Origin: Deltaproteobacteria bacterium
GTDB lineage: Bacteria; Myxococcota; B64-G9
Direction: 5' to 3'
NCBI GenBank assembly: GCA_019314375.1
Contig: JAFCZJ010000007.1
Span: forward strand, 1-63,858
Length of the DNA: 63,858 nucleotides
The stretch's first letter is position 1. Each line of letters begins with the position of its first letter. The notes beneath the pieces are model-generated. The model did not search any database. It was not told where the DNA came from and saw only the letters and a program-made list of their open reading frames with translations. Shown piece after piece: positions 43,064 to 54,303 of this stretch. The position numbers and the translations under genes were made by a program.

Positions 43064-45079
43064 ATGCGATTAAAACCTTCTGTAGTTGTCATGCTGTTGG
43101 CACTCATCCTGGCCTGGAGTACAGACTGCGCCCGCTTTGGATTCGATGAGCTCGAATCATCACCGCCGCCCAACCCGGCAGTGGCTCTGCGACTCACAGG
43201 CATTCCGCCATCCAGCTCAGCGGGCGACCTTCATACCCTTCATGTCGAAGCGGTGGATCAGCATGGCGACGTCGTGGTCTCGTTTAGCGGAGGGGTCACC
43301 TTTGGTTGCAGTGATCCCCAAGCGACCTTGCCCCTGCCCTATGTCTTTGGCACTGCCGACGCCGGGGTCGCAAGCTTCCCCGAGGTGAGTCTTCGGACCG
43401 TTGGCAGCCATTCGATCTTTGCAACACATGCCTCGGTGGAGGGGAGCCTTTCCCCCATCGAGGTCATCCCAGGCCCTGTCGATCACTTTCTCGTCGACGA
43501 GATTTCATGGCCTTGCACCCGTGACGACCTCCTTGGGCTAAGGGTCCGCGCCTTCGACGGATGGGAAAACCTGCAGACCGCATATGAGGGATCTGTCGAA
43601 TTGAGCTCATCCGACGCCGGGGCCACCCTGGTCCAGACCCTCACCTTCACCCCCTCCGACCAGGGCGAACGACGGGCAAACGACGCCCTGCGATTCACCG
43701 AGTTGGGTAGCCACTGGGTCGAGGTGCGAGACGGCGCGGCCACCGGACGCATGGAGGGAATCCTCGTCACGGCGCACCATGTCTTTCGCTCCATGGGGTA
43801 TGAGAACAGAAGCCCCCTCGTCATGGCCTCCACCGACAATCTACTCAGCATCTCCGAGCTAATCTCAACCTTCGATCAGGACCTTCCGCCAAACGTCGGC
43901 GTCGGTGATGCACTGCAGTACGACTCGAACGGGGATGGCTCCATTGATGCCATTGCCTTCATCCGTTGGTGCCACGACAGCCGAACCTTCGTGGTGCGCG
44001 CCGCGGACGATGGGCCACCCTTGGAGGCAAACCCGACCGCAACCTGGTCGCTCTGTCGTGCCTATATCTCGCTCTACGACGCCCAGGCCGGCATTGAAAA
44101 CAACCATTGCATCCCTGATAACATCTCCGATTTTGATACCTGGTCGAACGGCACGGACCTTCTCGCCCTCGACCAAACCTGGAACATCGCCTGCTATGCT
44201 GACGCGCCCCATCCCATTGAGGACTCTGCCCCTCTGGAATTCGAATACTGGACTGGAGACGAAGAGCACTATCTTCGAATCTTTACCCCGGCTCTGCCAA
44301 GCGAAGTCGGCCAAAGCCAACGCCACTCGGGACGCTGGGACCCCAGCGCCTTTTGGGTGTTCGGCGATGGCCTCGCGGATATGGACTCCTATTCCGAACC
44401 CCTGGTCAGCGTCACGAGCCCCTACGTTCGCATCGAAGGTTTGCAATGCCAGGAGAACGACGCTGCCTGCATCTCCGTCTCCGGGCCGGGCACTGCATCA
44501 GATATTCGCATCTCGGCCAACATCGTCAGGGGTGGCGACGCGGACCGAGGCATCGGCATCATCGTCCGAAGCCCCGACACGAAAACCCGGATCTGGAACA
44601 ATCTCATATACAACACCAGCCGAAGCGCCGGGGACGGGATCTGGCTCCGCATGGGTGCCCGCGCCATCGTCTACAACAACACCGTCTACAACAGTCACCG
44701 GGGCATCTACGTCTGGAGTTACGACGCCTCCACCATGATCCTGAAGAACAACCTGATCCTCGGCAACGTTTTTGGGGGCGATTCAGGCGCTTGGGACATA
44801 GCGAGCGTGGATCCGGGTTTCGAATTGGGCTCCACAAACAACTGCACCTCCGATGACTCGGGAGGCAACCTCGGTTTAAGCAACAGTCAGATCGACATTG
44901 CGCCAGCCGAGGTCTTCGTCGATGCCGATAACGGTGATTTCCGGCAGTTGCCCACTTCCCCCTGTCTCAACATGGGTGCCGATCTCAGCGAAGATCCCCT
45001 CTTGGTCCCGACCACCGACCTCATCGGCGCGCCGCGTCCCGGATCCGACGGGTGGGATGTCGGTGCCTTTCAGCAATAG
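43064..45079 (+). CDS. Secreted beta-helix protein with N-terminal Ig-like domains
   Basis: 671 residues. The signal segment (SVVVMLLALILAWSTDCARF) may be a lipobox (STDC). Two Ig-like domains follow (about 45-225: GDLHTLHVEAVDQHGDVVVS; LLGLRVRAFDGWENLQTAYEG), then a domain with Asp-rich YDSNGDGSIDAIAF (possible calcium site). A right-handed beta-helix (about 435-600: VRIEGLQCQENDAACISVSG; NNTVYNSHRGIYVWSYDAS) and a GAFQQ end complete it. It is probably a surface or secreted carbohydrate-binding protein. GGGAG lies before the ATG. It follows the lipoprotein gene closely and may be co-transcribed. Confidence 0.8.
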   Translation: MRLKPSVVVMLLALILAWSTDCARFGFDELESSPPPNPAVALRLTGIPPSSSAGDLHTLHVEAVDQHGDVVVSFSGGVTFGCSDPQATLPLPYVFGTADAGVASFPEVSLRTVGSHSIFATHASVEGSLSPIEVIPGPVDHFLVDEISWPCTRDDLLGLRVRAFDGWENLQTAYEGSVELSSSDAGATLVQTLTFTPSDQGERRANDALRFTELGSHWVEVRDGAATGRMEGILVTAHHVFRSMGYENRSPLVMASTDNLLSISELISTFDQDLPPNVGVGDALQYDSNGDGSIDAIAFIRWCHDSRTFVVRAADDGPPLEANPTATWSLCRAYISLYDAQAGIENNHCIPDNISDFDTWSNGTDLLALDQTWNIACYADAPHPIEDSAPLEFEYWTGDEEHYLRIFTPALPSEVGQSQRHSGRWDPSAFWVFGDGLADMDSYSEPLVSVTSPYVRIEGLQCQENDAACISVSGPGTASDIRISANIVRGGDADRGIGIIVRSPDTKTRIWNNLIYNTSRSAGDGIWLRMGARAIVYNNTVYNSHRGIYVWSYDASTMILKNNLILGNVFGGDSGAWDIASVDPGFELGSTNNCTSDDSGGNLGLSNSQIDIAPAEVFVDADNGDFRQLPTSPCLNMGADLSEDPLLVPTTDLIGAPRPGSDGWDVGAFQQ

Positions 45080-45104
45080 CATCCAGTCAAGGCACGAGCC
45101 GAAT

Positions 45105-45119
45105 AGCACGGTTCGTGCT
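45105..45119 (+). terminator. Short hairpin before icd
   Basis: AGCACG (45105-45110), loop GTT, CGTGCT (45114-45119); an overlapping outer match CAAG-GCACGA / TCGTGC-TTG exists. There is no long T run. It may terminate the beta-helix gene or be an operator. Confidence 0.35.
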
Positions 45120-45172
45120 TGACTACGCGCCACGAGAACATATTATCCCCTCAATCTTTCAGGTTTCTCTAA

Positions 45173-47422
<2,250 letters not shown>

Positions 47423-47534
47423 GCCTCCCCGCCCCCTCCATAGGTGGCAACCAATAGACTAAAATCGCCCCAGGTCCGTGCTGGTCCCTATTATTGCCGC
47501 TTGGACACACCTTGCCCTTGACGAACATACGCCA

Positions 47535-47648
47535 ATGGCGTACCACCGATACATAGAGGAGAAAGCGGATCTCAAACCCTCGGAACGAAAGGTGCTTGCT
47601 GCTCTCGCGAAGAAACTACGGGATGCTTATGGAAGTCAGGAGGACTGA
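47535..47648 (+). pseudogene. C-terminal remnant of a RelE/HigB-type toxin
   Basis: A short frame, MAYHRYIEEKADLKPSERKV then LAALAKKLRDAYGSQED, resembles the C-terminal KADLxxxERxxL helix of RelE/HigB-family toxins. It ends one base before the antitoxin start, exactly where the toxin of such a pair would end. Upstream the frame is open only to a TAA at 47460 and shows no toxin beta-sheet core, so about two thirds of the gene is missing. Alternatively it is a genuine 37-residue peptide. Confidence 0.45.
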
Positions 47649-47649
47649 A

Positions 47650-47955
47650 ATGACCAATAACGCATTTAATGCAATCAGAGAAGGCCTCGAAGATGCCATT
47701 GCGTACACTGAGGGCGACAAACGCAGGGGGAAAACTCGCAAGGTGATGATCGAGGAAGTCGACGTTGTGGCTCTGAGGCGAATGCTGAAGCTTACGCAGA
47801 AGCAATTCGCCAAAATCTTTGGTGTCAGCCTGGCGACACTGAGGAATTGGGAGCAAGGCCGACGCAGACCCGAGGGCCCGGCGATGGTCTTGCTCAATGT
47901 CATCAAGCACGAGCCCGAGGCCGTGCTCCGCGCACTTGGATTCAAGGCGGCCTGA
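47650..47955 (+). CDS. Orphan HigA/NadS-type XRE antitoxin regulator
   Basis: 101 residues. The N-terminal helix is followed by EEVDVVALRRMLKLTQKQFA and IFGVSLATLRNWEQGRRRPE, a Xre-type helix-turn-helix with the TQKQFA and TLRNWEQGRR core of HigA-2/NadS antitoxins that are encoded downstream of their toxin. It binds DNA and normally represses its own operon. AGGAGGA overlaps the remnant's end. The toxin partner appears decayed, leaving it an orphan. Confidence 0.88.
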   Translation: MTNNAFNAIREGLEDAIAYTEGDKRRGKTRKVMIEEVDVVALRRMLKLTQKQFAKIFGVSLATLRNWEQGRRRPEGPAMVLLNVIKHEPEAVLRALGFKAA

Positions 47956-47968
47956 AAAAACTAATAAA

Positions 47969-50098
47969 CTAAGACCGTCCCCGGTTTTCTTCGAAGAAGG
48001 CGAGCAATTCGTCCAGGACTGCGTCTAAGGGCGCTTCGATGCGACGGGCCGGGGGTAGGCTGTCGATGAAGTGCTGGCCGTAGGACCTGTTGGTGATGCG
48101 CTTGTCCAGGACCATCACCGAACCCCAGTCGTTGCGATGGCGGATGAGTCGACCGAAGCCTTGCTTTAAGCGTAAGACGGCTCGGGGTAGAGAGAGATGG
48201 CGAAAGGGGCTTCGGCCTTCGGCCCGGATGGCTTCCATGCGCGCTTCCAGCAAGGGTTCGTCGGGTACGTCGAAGGGTAGCCTTGCGATGATGACTTGGC
48301 TCAGTGCCGGGCCCACCACATCTACGCCCTGCCAAAAACTGTCCGTGCCGAAAAGGACGGAGGACTCATTTTTCCGAAAACGCTCCAGCAATTGATGCCG
48401 TGGTGCTTGGCCCTGACAGAGCAACTCAATGCCCAGATCCTCGGCCGCGCGCAGGCAGTTCTCGTGGGTGCGGCGCATGGAGGCCCAGGAAGTAAAGAGC
48501 ACCAGGCTGCGTCCCTGGCTTACGGCCATGGCTCGGGCCACCGCCGTCGATAGCCACGCTGGGTATTCGGACTGCCCGGGCTCGGGACCGTCGGTGGGCA
48601 CCGCGAGACAGGTACGTTGGGCGAAGTCGAAGGGGCTGTCCAATAAGAGCTGATGGATGTCTTCCTGGGGCAAGGCGTCCAGTCCCAGTCGCCGGCTCAA
48701 AAATTCAAAATCCCCGTCCGTGGCCAAGGTGGCCGAGGTCAGCACCGTCGCGCGCATGGGAGAAAAGAGGCTTTCAGCCAGGGTCGCGCCCACGTGCAAG
48801 GGTGCCATGCAGAGCCGGGTCCTGTGAGGATCTCCCTTGGGAATCTCGACCCAACGTACAAGCTCGCCTGTATCCGCCTCGACCTCGCCCACCTGACGCA
48901 TGGAGCGAGCGGCCTGTTCCAGGGCCCGGGCCACACCGCCCCACTCCGCGTCCTTACTCTCGGGCTCGGAGAGATCAGCGCGGCCTTCGAGCCAACTCGT
49001 CAAACGGTCTGAAAGCGCCTCGGCCTGATTGGCCGCAAGAACCAAGCTCTCTCGCACCGCCGTCCAGCCTTCATGGGCCAAGAGCTCCTCGGTCAGACGC
49101 AAGCGCAAGTCGCCTCCGCCACCCCCTGCCTGAGATTGGACCCAGTCCGCGAGACCGTCAAAAGCAGCCTCGAAGGCCTGCCTCGCTTGCAGATTGCGCT
49201 CGTCCATGCCCGAGGGGGCCGACATGTCCGAAGACTCCAACAGAGCACCCCGACGCTTCCGGGGCGTCAACCGATTCAGCAAGCGAATCAGACCTGAGCG
49301 ACTGGCCTCGGCACCGAAAAACCGGCTGGCCACCGCTTCCAGCTCGTGGGCTTCGTCCACGATCAAGTGGCGAAAACCGGGCAACACGGCCCTGCCCTGC
49401 CAATCATCGCTGCCTCGTCTCAGACCCAGGTCGGCGCAAAGCAGATGGTGGTTGACCACCAGGAGTTGGGCCTCCTCGGCCCGGCGCCGGGCCAAAACAA
49501 AGAAACAGCCGGCCCGGTAAGGACAGCGCCGATGAAGGCAGGCGTCTGCGTCGGAGCACAACTCCGACCACAGCCCATCGGGCATGGGCAAGTTCAGCTC
49601 CGAGAGGCTACCCTCCTTGGCTCGTTCGGCCCAGTCGACCACCGCATCCAAAGAAGCGCTGCTCTTGTCTTCGACCAACAGGCGCTGCCGTACGCGCAAA
49701 TGCAAACGCCTCTTGCAGAGGTAGTTTTGCCGACCTTTGACCAACTCGAAGGACAGCTCACCCCCCAGGACCTCCCGAATCAAGGGCAGGTCCTTTTCCA
49801 CCAATTGCTCTTGCAAATTGATGGTGCCGGTGGAAATGACCACCCGCTCCCGGGCGGCAAGGGCCAAAGAGGCCGCCGGCAACCCGTATGCCAGGCTCTT
49901 GCCTACGCCAGTGCCCGCCTCGGCCAGCAAGAGGCCGCCATCGGCCAGGACCCCAGCCACCGCATCCAGCATGCGCAGCTGTTGTTCGCGCGCTTCGAAA
50001 CCGGGCAGCACCGAGGCAACGGCCCCGCCCGGCTCCAGCAGGGACAGAATGCTTTCCGCATCAGGCATCAAAACCTGTTTGTCATCGCTCTCAGGCAT
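47969..50098 (-). CDS. DinG/XPD-family ATP-dependent DNA helicase
   Basis: About 709 residues. Walker A is AEAGTGVGKSLAYG; helicase motif II is VDEAHELEAVA; STGTINLQEQL and KGRQNYLCK lie between. A C-x8-C-x3-C-x5-C cluster (CSDADACLHRRCPYRAGC region) could hold the 4Fe-4S cluster of the family. Motifs V/VI are FGTDSFWQGVDVVG and KQGFGRLIRHRND. It unwinds DNA 5'-3' in repair or replication restart. The ATG at 50098 lies eight bases inside the preceding LarA-like gene; the long upstream open frame is shadow. It is cytoplasmic. Confidence 0.92.
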   Translation of the reverse strand: MPESDDKQVLMPDAESILSLLEPGGAVASVLPGFEAREQQLRMLDAVAGVLADGGLLLAEAGTGVGKSLAYGLPAASLALAARERVVISTGTINLQEQLVEKDLPLIREVLGGELSFELVKGRQNYLCKRRLHLRVRQRLLVEDKSSASLDAVVDWAERAKEGSLSELNLPMPDGLWSELCSDADACLHRRCPYRAGCFFVLARRRAEEAQLLVVNHHLLCADLGLRRGSDDWQGRAVLPGFRHLIVDEAHELEAVASRFFGAEASRSGLIRLLNRLTPRKRRGALLESSDMSAPSGMDERNLQARQAFEAAFDGLADWVQSQAGGGGGDLRLRLTEELLAHEGWTAVRESLVLAANQAEALSDRLTSWLEGRADLSEPESKDAEWGGVARALEQAARSMRQVGEVEADTGELVRWVEIPKGDPHRTRLCMAPLHVGATLAESLFSPMRATVLTSATLATDGDFEFLSRRLGLDALPQEDIHQLLLDSPFDFAQRTCLAVPTDGPEPGQSEYPAWLSTAVARAMAVSQGRSLVLFTSWASMRRTHENCLRAAEDLGIELLCQGQAPRHQLLERFRKNESSVLFGTDSFWQGVDVVGPALSQVIIARLPFDVPDEPLLEARMEAIRAEGRSPFRHLSLPRAVLRLKQGFGRLIRHRNDWGSVMVLDKRITNRSYGQHFIDSLPPARRIEAPLDAVLDELLAFFEENRGRS

Positions 50099-51311
50099 AA
50101 ACGGGCAAAAACTCCAGGGCGTCGGGAAAAAACGCCACCATCGGGTCATCGGGCAGGGCCGCGAGAATGGTCTTGAAGCTCTGCTCCAATTTCTCACCTG
50201 GCACGATACCCAAACCGCTGACAAGCTCTGGGGGAAGCTCACTGACCAGGTGAAAAGAAAAATGCGCTGCTGCGGACCGCAAGCGGCGCAGCACCTCGGT
50301 CGGCAGCACAAAGCCCTGCCCGCAGCGAGCCAGATGCAACAGATGTCCACCGGGTTTAAGCAGGCGGCTGGCGTTGATCATGCCCGTCGCGACCCTGGGG
50401 GCATGATCGTCGCCGGGCGTACCTCCCGAGGCGCTTAGCACCAGATCGTAGCCAGGCGAAAGCACGGAGAAAGCCCGCCACCCCATGTAGGCCTGGCAGG
50501 CTCTTCGAAATGCGCGATTCAACTCGCCGGCCCAGAAGCCGGCGTAGCGACCGGGTCGGCTACCCTCTATCCAGTTGACAAGAAAAACAGGTTGCTCTAC
50601 TCGCTCGACCACCTCGCAAAGTTCTCCATACAGCGGGTTGCCTTCCAGTCGCCCAGGCTCCACGCCAGGCACCTGGCCGCTTGCCAAATCCCCTTTTGCC
50701 AAATCCCTGTATGCGTCCATGGTCATGCGAGCCACGGCCCCGGTGGCCAAGAGATCAGGTCCTCCAGAAAAACCACTTTCGGGGTGGTGGGCCACGGCCG
50801 CCAAGGGGATGAGCATGCGGTAATCCCATAGCCGTGCATTGAAGGCCACGGGCGTGCCCCGTTCCGTGCGACCGCAGTCCCGCGTGGGCCCGTCCGGATC
50901 GTGCTCGAAATGGGGGTGGGCGGCCAGCATCTCCCGCCCCACCAGAGCCTCCTGGCCCAGTGGACCCAAGGCCTCTCCCTCCCCGTGACAGAACATCAAG
51001 TGAATGTCTTGGTCTTGCAATCCGCGCTGCCGCAGGGCGACTAAGAACTCGCGAAGCAACTCGGGGAGTGCACCGGGTCTGGCGGCAGGGCTGATGAGAA
51101 TCAACACAGGCCCGGATGCGGGCAGCGCCTTGGACAAAGGCAGGGCATGCACGGGAGACTCCAGGGTATGCCGCAGGGCCCGCCCCGGCTCCGGCAGGTC
51201 CGCCGGACCCATGACACGCAAGACATCCAGGCACCAGCCGTCGGGCAGGGCCAATTCGAGCATGCGATCAGCAAAGGGCAGCTCAATCCGGGCGCGCCAG
51301 GCCTGATTCAT
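50091..51311 (-). CDS. LarA/DUF2088-like protein lacking the pincer-cofactor lysine
   Basis: 406 residues of the LarA (nickel-dependent racemase) fold family: LILISPAARPGALPELLREF, VAHHPESGFSGG, and a C-terminal domain with VLSASGGTPGD and INASRLLKPGGHLLHLARC. LarA attaches its nickel-pincer nucleotide to a Lys in the GFSGGRK motif; here the sequence is GFSGGPDLLATG (Asp codon 50754-50756), so that Lys is missing, while the preceding His residues are kept. Racemisation by the known mechanism is unlikely. The start ATG 51311 arises from a 53-bp duplication. Overlap with the helicase start links the two genes in one operon. Confidence 0.8.
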   Translation of the reverse strand: MNQAWRARIELPFADRMLELALPDGWCLDVLRVMGPADLPEPGRALRHTLESPVHALPLSKALPASGPVLILISPAARPGALPELLREFLVALRQRGLQDQDIHLMFCHGEGEALGPLGQEALVGREMLAAHPHFEHDPDGPTRDCGRTERGTPVAFNARLWDYRMLIPLAAVAHHPESGFSGGPDLLATGAVARMTMDAYRDLAKGDLASGQVPGVEPGRLEGNPLYGELCEVVERVEQPVFLVNWIEGSRPGRYAGFWAGELNRAFRRACQAYMGWRAFSVLSPGYDLVLSASGGTPGDDHAPRVATGMINASRLLKPGGHLLHLARCGQGFVLPTEVLRRLRSAAAHFSFHLVSELPPELVSGLGIVPGEKLEQSFKTILAALPDDPMVAFFPDALEFLPVYA

Positions 51312-51407
51312 GGGCAACGCACCCAGCAGCCAAGGCAGTAGGCCAAACGAAAATCCTGATTCATGGGCGGCGCACCCAGCGGCCAAGCCAGTAGGCCAAA
51401 CGGAAAT
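51302..51407. repeat. 53-bp tandem duplication at a gene junction
   Basis: Units 51302-51354 and 51355-51407 are direct repeats of 53 bp with about five mismatches. Each holds the codons for FRLAYxLGxWVRxP and the ATGA stop/start overlap. The copy nearer the lipoprotein is its authentic 3' end; the other supplies the LarA-like start. Between the two ATGAs lies an 18-codon frame beginning ATG 51364 and ending at TGA 51310-51308. Confidence 0.92.
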
Positions 51408-53037
51408 CCACCCCGGGGAACATACCGGAGCCGGCGCTGCCGCCGTTGGGCCTGTAGGGATTGGATCGCCAATAATAATTGCTGGGCGGCCGAACGGACA
51501 TGGGCAAAGGCTTGCTCAGGATCAGATCCCCGTTGCGGCCCACATAGCCCAGGACCTCATAACTTTCCCCGTCGTCCGCCACGCAATGCCCGGCGGCCAC
51601 CTCCGCCTCGTCGCAGTTGATGCGCTCAAAATCAAAAAATGGCGGCAAGGGAAAACCCTTCAAACTGGCCAGGCCCCGATCGATGGCCGCCTGGTCGGGC
51701 TCGCTCAAGCAGGGCTGGCCGGCCGCGGCCCCACACATCCCGGCTGCATAGGCAAAATCAAAAAAGGACTGACCCATTTCCACTGGCTGAAAACGCATGT
51801 CCGGCGTGTCGTAAATCTGCGCGTCGAACGCTTGCTGCAAAACCCCTCGGGCCTCAGCATCGTTCAAGTGGCGCAGAGCCAACCAGGCCCCTTGCACGGC
51901 CATGTTGTAATTTGAAAAGTTGGTGCCCGTATCCACGTTGAGCAACAAGATGTTATCCCGAGCGATGACGGCGAACTCACGCTCTTCGATGAGCTCTCCA
52001 TATAGATAGGCGTCCAGCAGGGGATCGTCGGCTACGTCGGACAAGGCCGCGACGATACCCAGGGCCATGATCGTGTGGAAGCCGTTGCGCACGCCCGGGA
52101 TGTACATGCGATCCAGATTGTTCTCGTTCAAGTAGCCATGATAGGTGGTGCGCCCGTCCGGATCGGGCACTTCCAAATCGTAGCCGTTCTCCCTGACCTC
52201 CATATACTGCAGCACCATGGCACGGGCGTCGGTCCGCAACCGCTCTTTGAGATCGTCTGCAAAATTCGTATCCGACTCGATGACTTCCCAGATGGCCCCG
52301 TAGGCCATGGCCCAACCGATGAGCATGTCCCGACTGCAGGAATCTTCCCAGATGAAATCCGGGTATCGCCCGCCTGAGTTGTCGGCACGCCAAGTGCCGT
52401 TGCTTTTTTCCTCCGGCAAAGGATTGCCCTCGCCATCAAAAAGAGGCGTCAGCTCCTCGTTGTCCCCCGCCCCGGGATAATTGAGGTTGGCGAAGCCACG
52501 CACCGCACCGCCGTCGATGCCGGTGATGGCCGAGGCCATGTGCAGGGCCTCCAAATCCAGGATCAGGTGCTGTCTGGCCCGCTCTTGCTCCTCGATGGGA
52601 TAGCATTGGTCCCGAAGCACGCCGTATCGAAAGGCGTCGGCCGCGATGCCCACCCCGGCGTATGCACCGGCCACCTTCCACCAGCCGTCCACCGCTTCGC
52701 TGACGGAGAGACCGGAACTTGCCTCAAAATCCCATCCCTGGTCCTCGTCGAGCCACTTCACGATGGCGGCCCGCTCGGCCTCCTTGTCGGCAGAAATGCT
52801 GATCTCGGCGTTCAAGCCTGTGGGCAGGGTATGAAAGACGTGAAACTGCCGGTCTCTTTTCCGCGCCACCTCGGCCAGCTCTGCGTCAAAGCCGGCTTCG
52901 CCGGGGCCGGGCAGCATGGCCTGCCAGTCATAGACATATTCCGTCTGGCAGTCTTTCGGATCCGTTTCTCCGTCTGCACAGGCCGAAACCCATACCAAAC
53001 CTGCCAATAGGCAAACACCCAAAATCTTCTGCCGCAT
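51361..53037 (-). CDS. Lipoprotein with large helical domain, unknown function
   Basis: 558 residues. The lipobox LAGLVWVSACADG is followed by a mostly helical domain with Trp/Tyr-rich segments (VDGWWKVAGAYAGVGIAAD; DDLKERLRTDARAM; TNFSNYNMAVQGAWLALRHL) suggestive of an alpha/alpha-toroid of the glycosidase or lyase class, and a basic C-terminus (YRPNGGSAGSGMFPGVDF). I do not recognise the family. The ATG at 53037 has GGGG upstream; a longer frame begins at 53106 but would place residues before the lipoprotein signal. Confidence 0.78.
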   Translation of the reverse strand: MRQKILGVCLLAGLVWVSACADGETDPKDCQTEYVYDWQAMLPGPGEAGFDAELAEVARKRDRQFHVFHTLPTGLNAEISISADKEAERAAIVKWLDEDQGWDFEASSGLSVSEAVDGWWKVAGAYAGVGIAADAFRYGVLRDQCYPIEEQERARQHLILDLEALHMASAITGIDGGAVRGFANLNYPGAGDNEELTPLFDGEGNPLPEEKSNGTWRADNSGGRYPDFIWEDSCSRDMLIGWAMAYGAIWEVIESDTNFADDLKERLRTDARAMVLQYMEVRENGYDLEVPDPDGRTTYHGYLNENNLDRMYIPGVRNGFHTIMALGIVAALSDVADDPLLDAYLYGELIEEREFAVIARDNILLLNVDTGTNFSNYNMAVQGAWLALRHLNDAEARGVLQQAFDAQIYDTPDMRFQPVEMGQSFFDFAYAAGMCGAAAGQPCLSEPDQAAIDRGLASLKGFPLPPFFDFERINCDEAEVAAGHCVADDGESYEVLGYVGRNGDLILSKPLPMSVRPPSNYYWRSNPYRPNGGSAGSGMFPGVDFRLAYWLGRWVRRP

Positions 53038-53181
53038 CGCTGCACCCCTTTCAAAATCGATCCCATGTTGCCAAAGCCGCTCGAACTGCACAAGAGAAAG
53101 GCGCAAGGGAAAGGGCTTGGCCCCACGGCACCGCCTAGTCTATGATGCCCAAATCAGCCAATCCAATCCATGGAGGTGGTC

Positions 53182-54294
53182 GTGAAGACTATCCGCTTGC
53201 TGGCAATCGGAATCACCCTTTGTTTTTTCACGACGGGCTGTGACAAGCCTGCCGTTGACCCAGGACCCAAGACGCCGGTGGCCGACCAGGCCAAAACCAC
53301 CCCAACACAAAAACCCTCGGATGCCCCGAAAGCGGCCTCAGCAGGCGTGGCCCCCTTTGCGTTTCCCGGGGCCTGGGAAAAAGACGTCAACGACGGGCTG
53401 ACCAAACTGATGTTCGACTACAGTTTCGGCGGTTCCAAGTTCGTCAAGGGACAACCCGCCCCGGTGGTGGTCGTGGACTTCGACAACACGCTAATCAAAG
53501 GCGACATCGGCCGAGCCTTCTTCGACTTCATGGTCACCGAGGGCAAAATCCAATTCACCGACAAGGTGGTTGAGGCCCTGCCTGAAGACAAGCGAGCCGA
53601 AGCCAAGGCGGCCTGGGATACCCTGCAAAAACTGCAGGCGGACAAGCGAGCGGATTCACGAGAGGCACGGGCTTTTCGCAAGGTCATGCACAAAATTTAC
53701 TGGAGCCTTTGCCGGGATGCGGACGCTGAGAAATGCTACCCTTGGCAGGTTCGTTTCTATGCAGGCTACAGCCCGGACGAACTTAAAACCATGGCGGCCC
53801 AGGTCATGGAGACTGAACTGAAGCAGAAAATGGGATCCGAACAAATCCGCGTAGACGATAAAGATCAGGCCCCGGGCATCACCAGCCGCGGCATCCGAAT
53901 CTATGAGGAAATGAAAGATCTCTTGTTTCACTTGGACCAGCGTGGCTTCGAAATCTGGGTCGTGTCGGCCGGACCCCAGTGGGTGGTCGAGGGCGCGGTC
54001 ACCAAGCACTTCGCCGTCAAGCCGGGGCGGGTCATCGGCATGCGAACCAAACTGGCTGATGGCAAACTGACCACGGAAATCGAGGCCCCGCCCACTTTCC
54101 GCATGGGCAAGGTAGAAGCCATCGACAAGCGCATCGGACGCAAACCCTTGCTGGCCATTGGCGACTCTTGGAGTGACGCGGACATGCTTGGCAACGCCAC
54201 CCACGCCCTGCTCGTCGACCGCGGCTATCTGGATCTAAAAAAGAAAGCGGTTGAATCGAAATGGTGGATCCAGCCGGCTTTCCCGGTGAGGTGA
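53182..54294 (+). CDS. HAD-superfamily phosphatase lipoprotein
   Basis: 370 residues. It starts at GTG 53182 behind GGAGGT. The lipobox TLCFFTTGCDK is followed by a Pro/Thr/Lys-rich linker and a HAD domain: nucleophile Asp in VVVDFDNTLIKGDIG (about residue 99), WVVSAGPQWVVEGA (motif II) and GDSWSDADML (motif IV). The closest group is phosphoserine-phosphatase-like HAD IB enzymes, which normally are cytosolic. A lipid-anchored form would act in the periplasm on small phosphate esters. Confidence 0.85.
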   Translation: MKTIRLLAIGITLCFFTTGCDKPAVDPGPKTPVADQAKTTPTQKPSDAPKAASAGVAPFAFPGAWEKDVNDGLTKLMFDYSFGGSKFVKGQPAPVVVVDFDNTLIKGDIGRAFFDFMVTEGKIQFTDKVVEALPEDKRAEAKAAWDTLQKLQADKRADSREARAFRKVMHKIYWSLCRDADAEKCYPWQVRFYAGYSPDELKTMAAQVMETELKQKMGSEQIRVDDKDQAPGITSRGIRIYEEMKDLLFHLDQRGFEIWVVSAGPQWVVEGAVTKHFAVKPGRVIGMRTKLADGKLTTEIEAPPTFRMGKVEAIDKRIGRKPLLAIGDSWSDADMLGNATHALLVDRGYLDLKKKAVESKWWIQPAFPVR

Positions 54295-54303
54295 GATCAA
54301 ACC

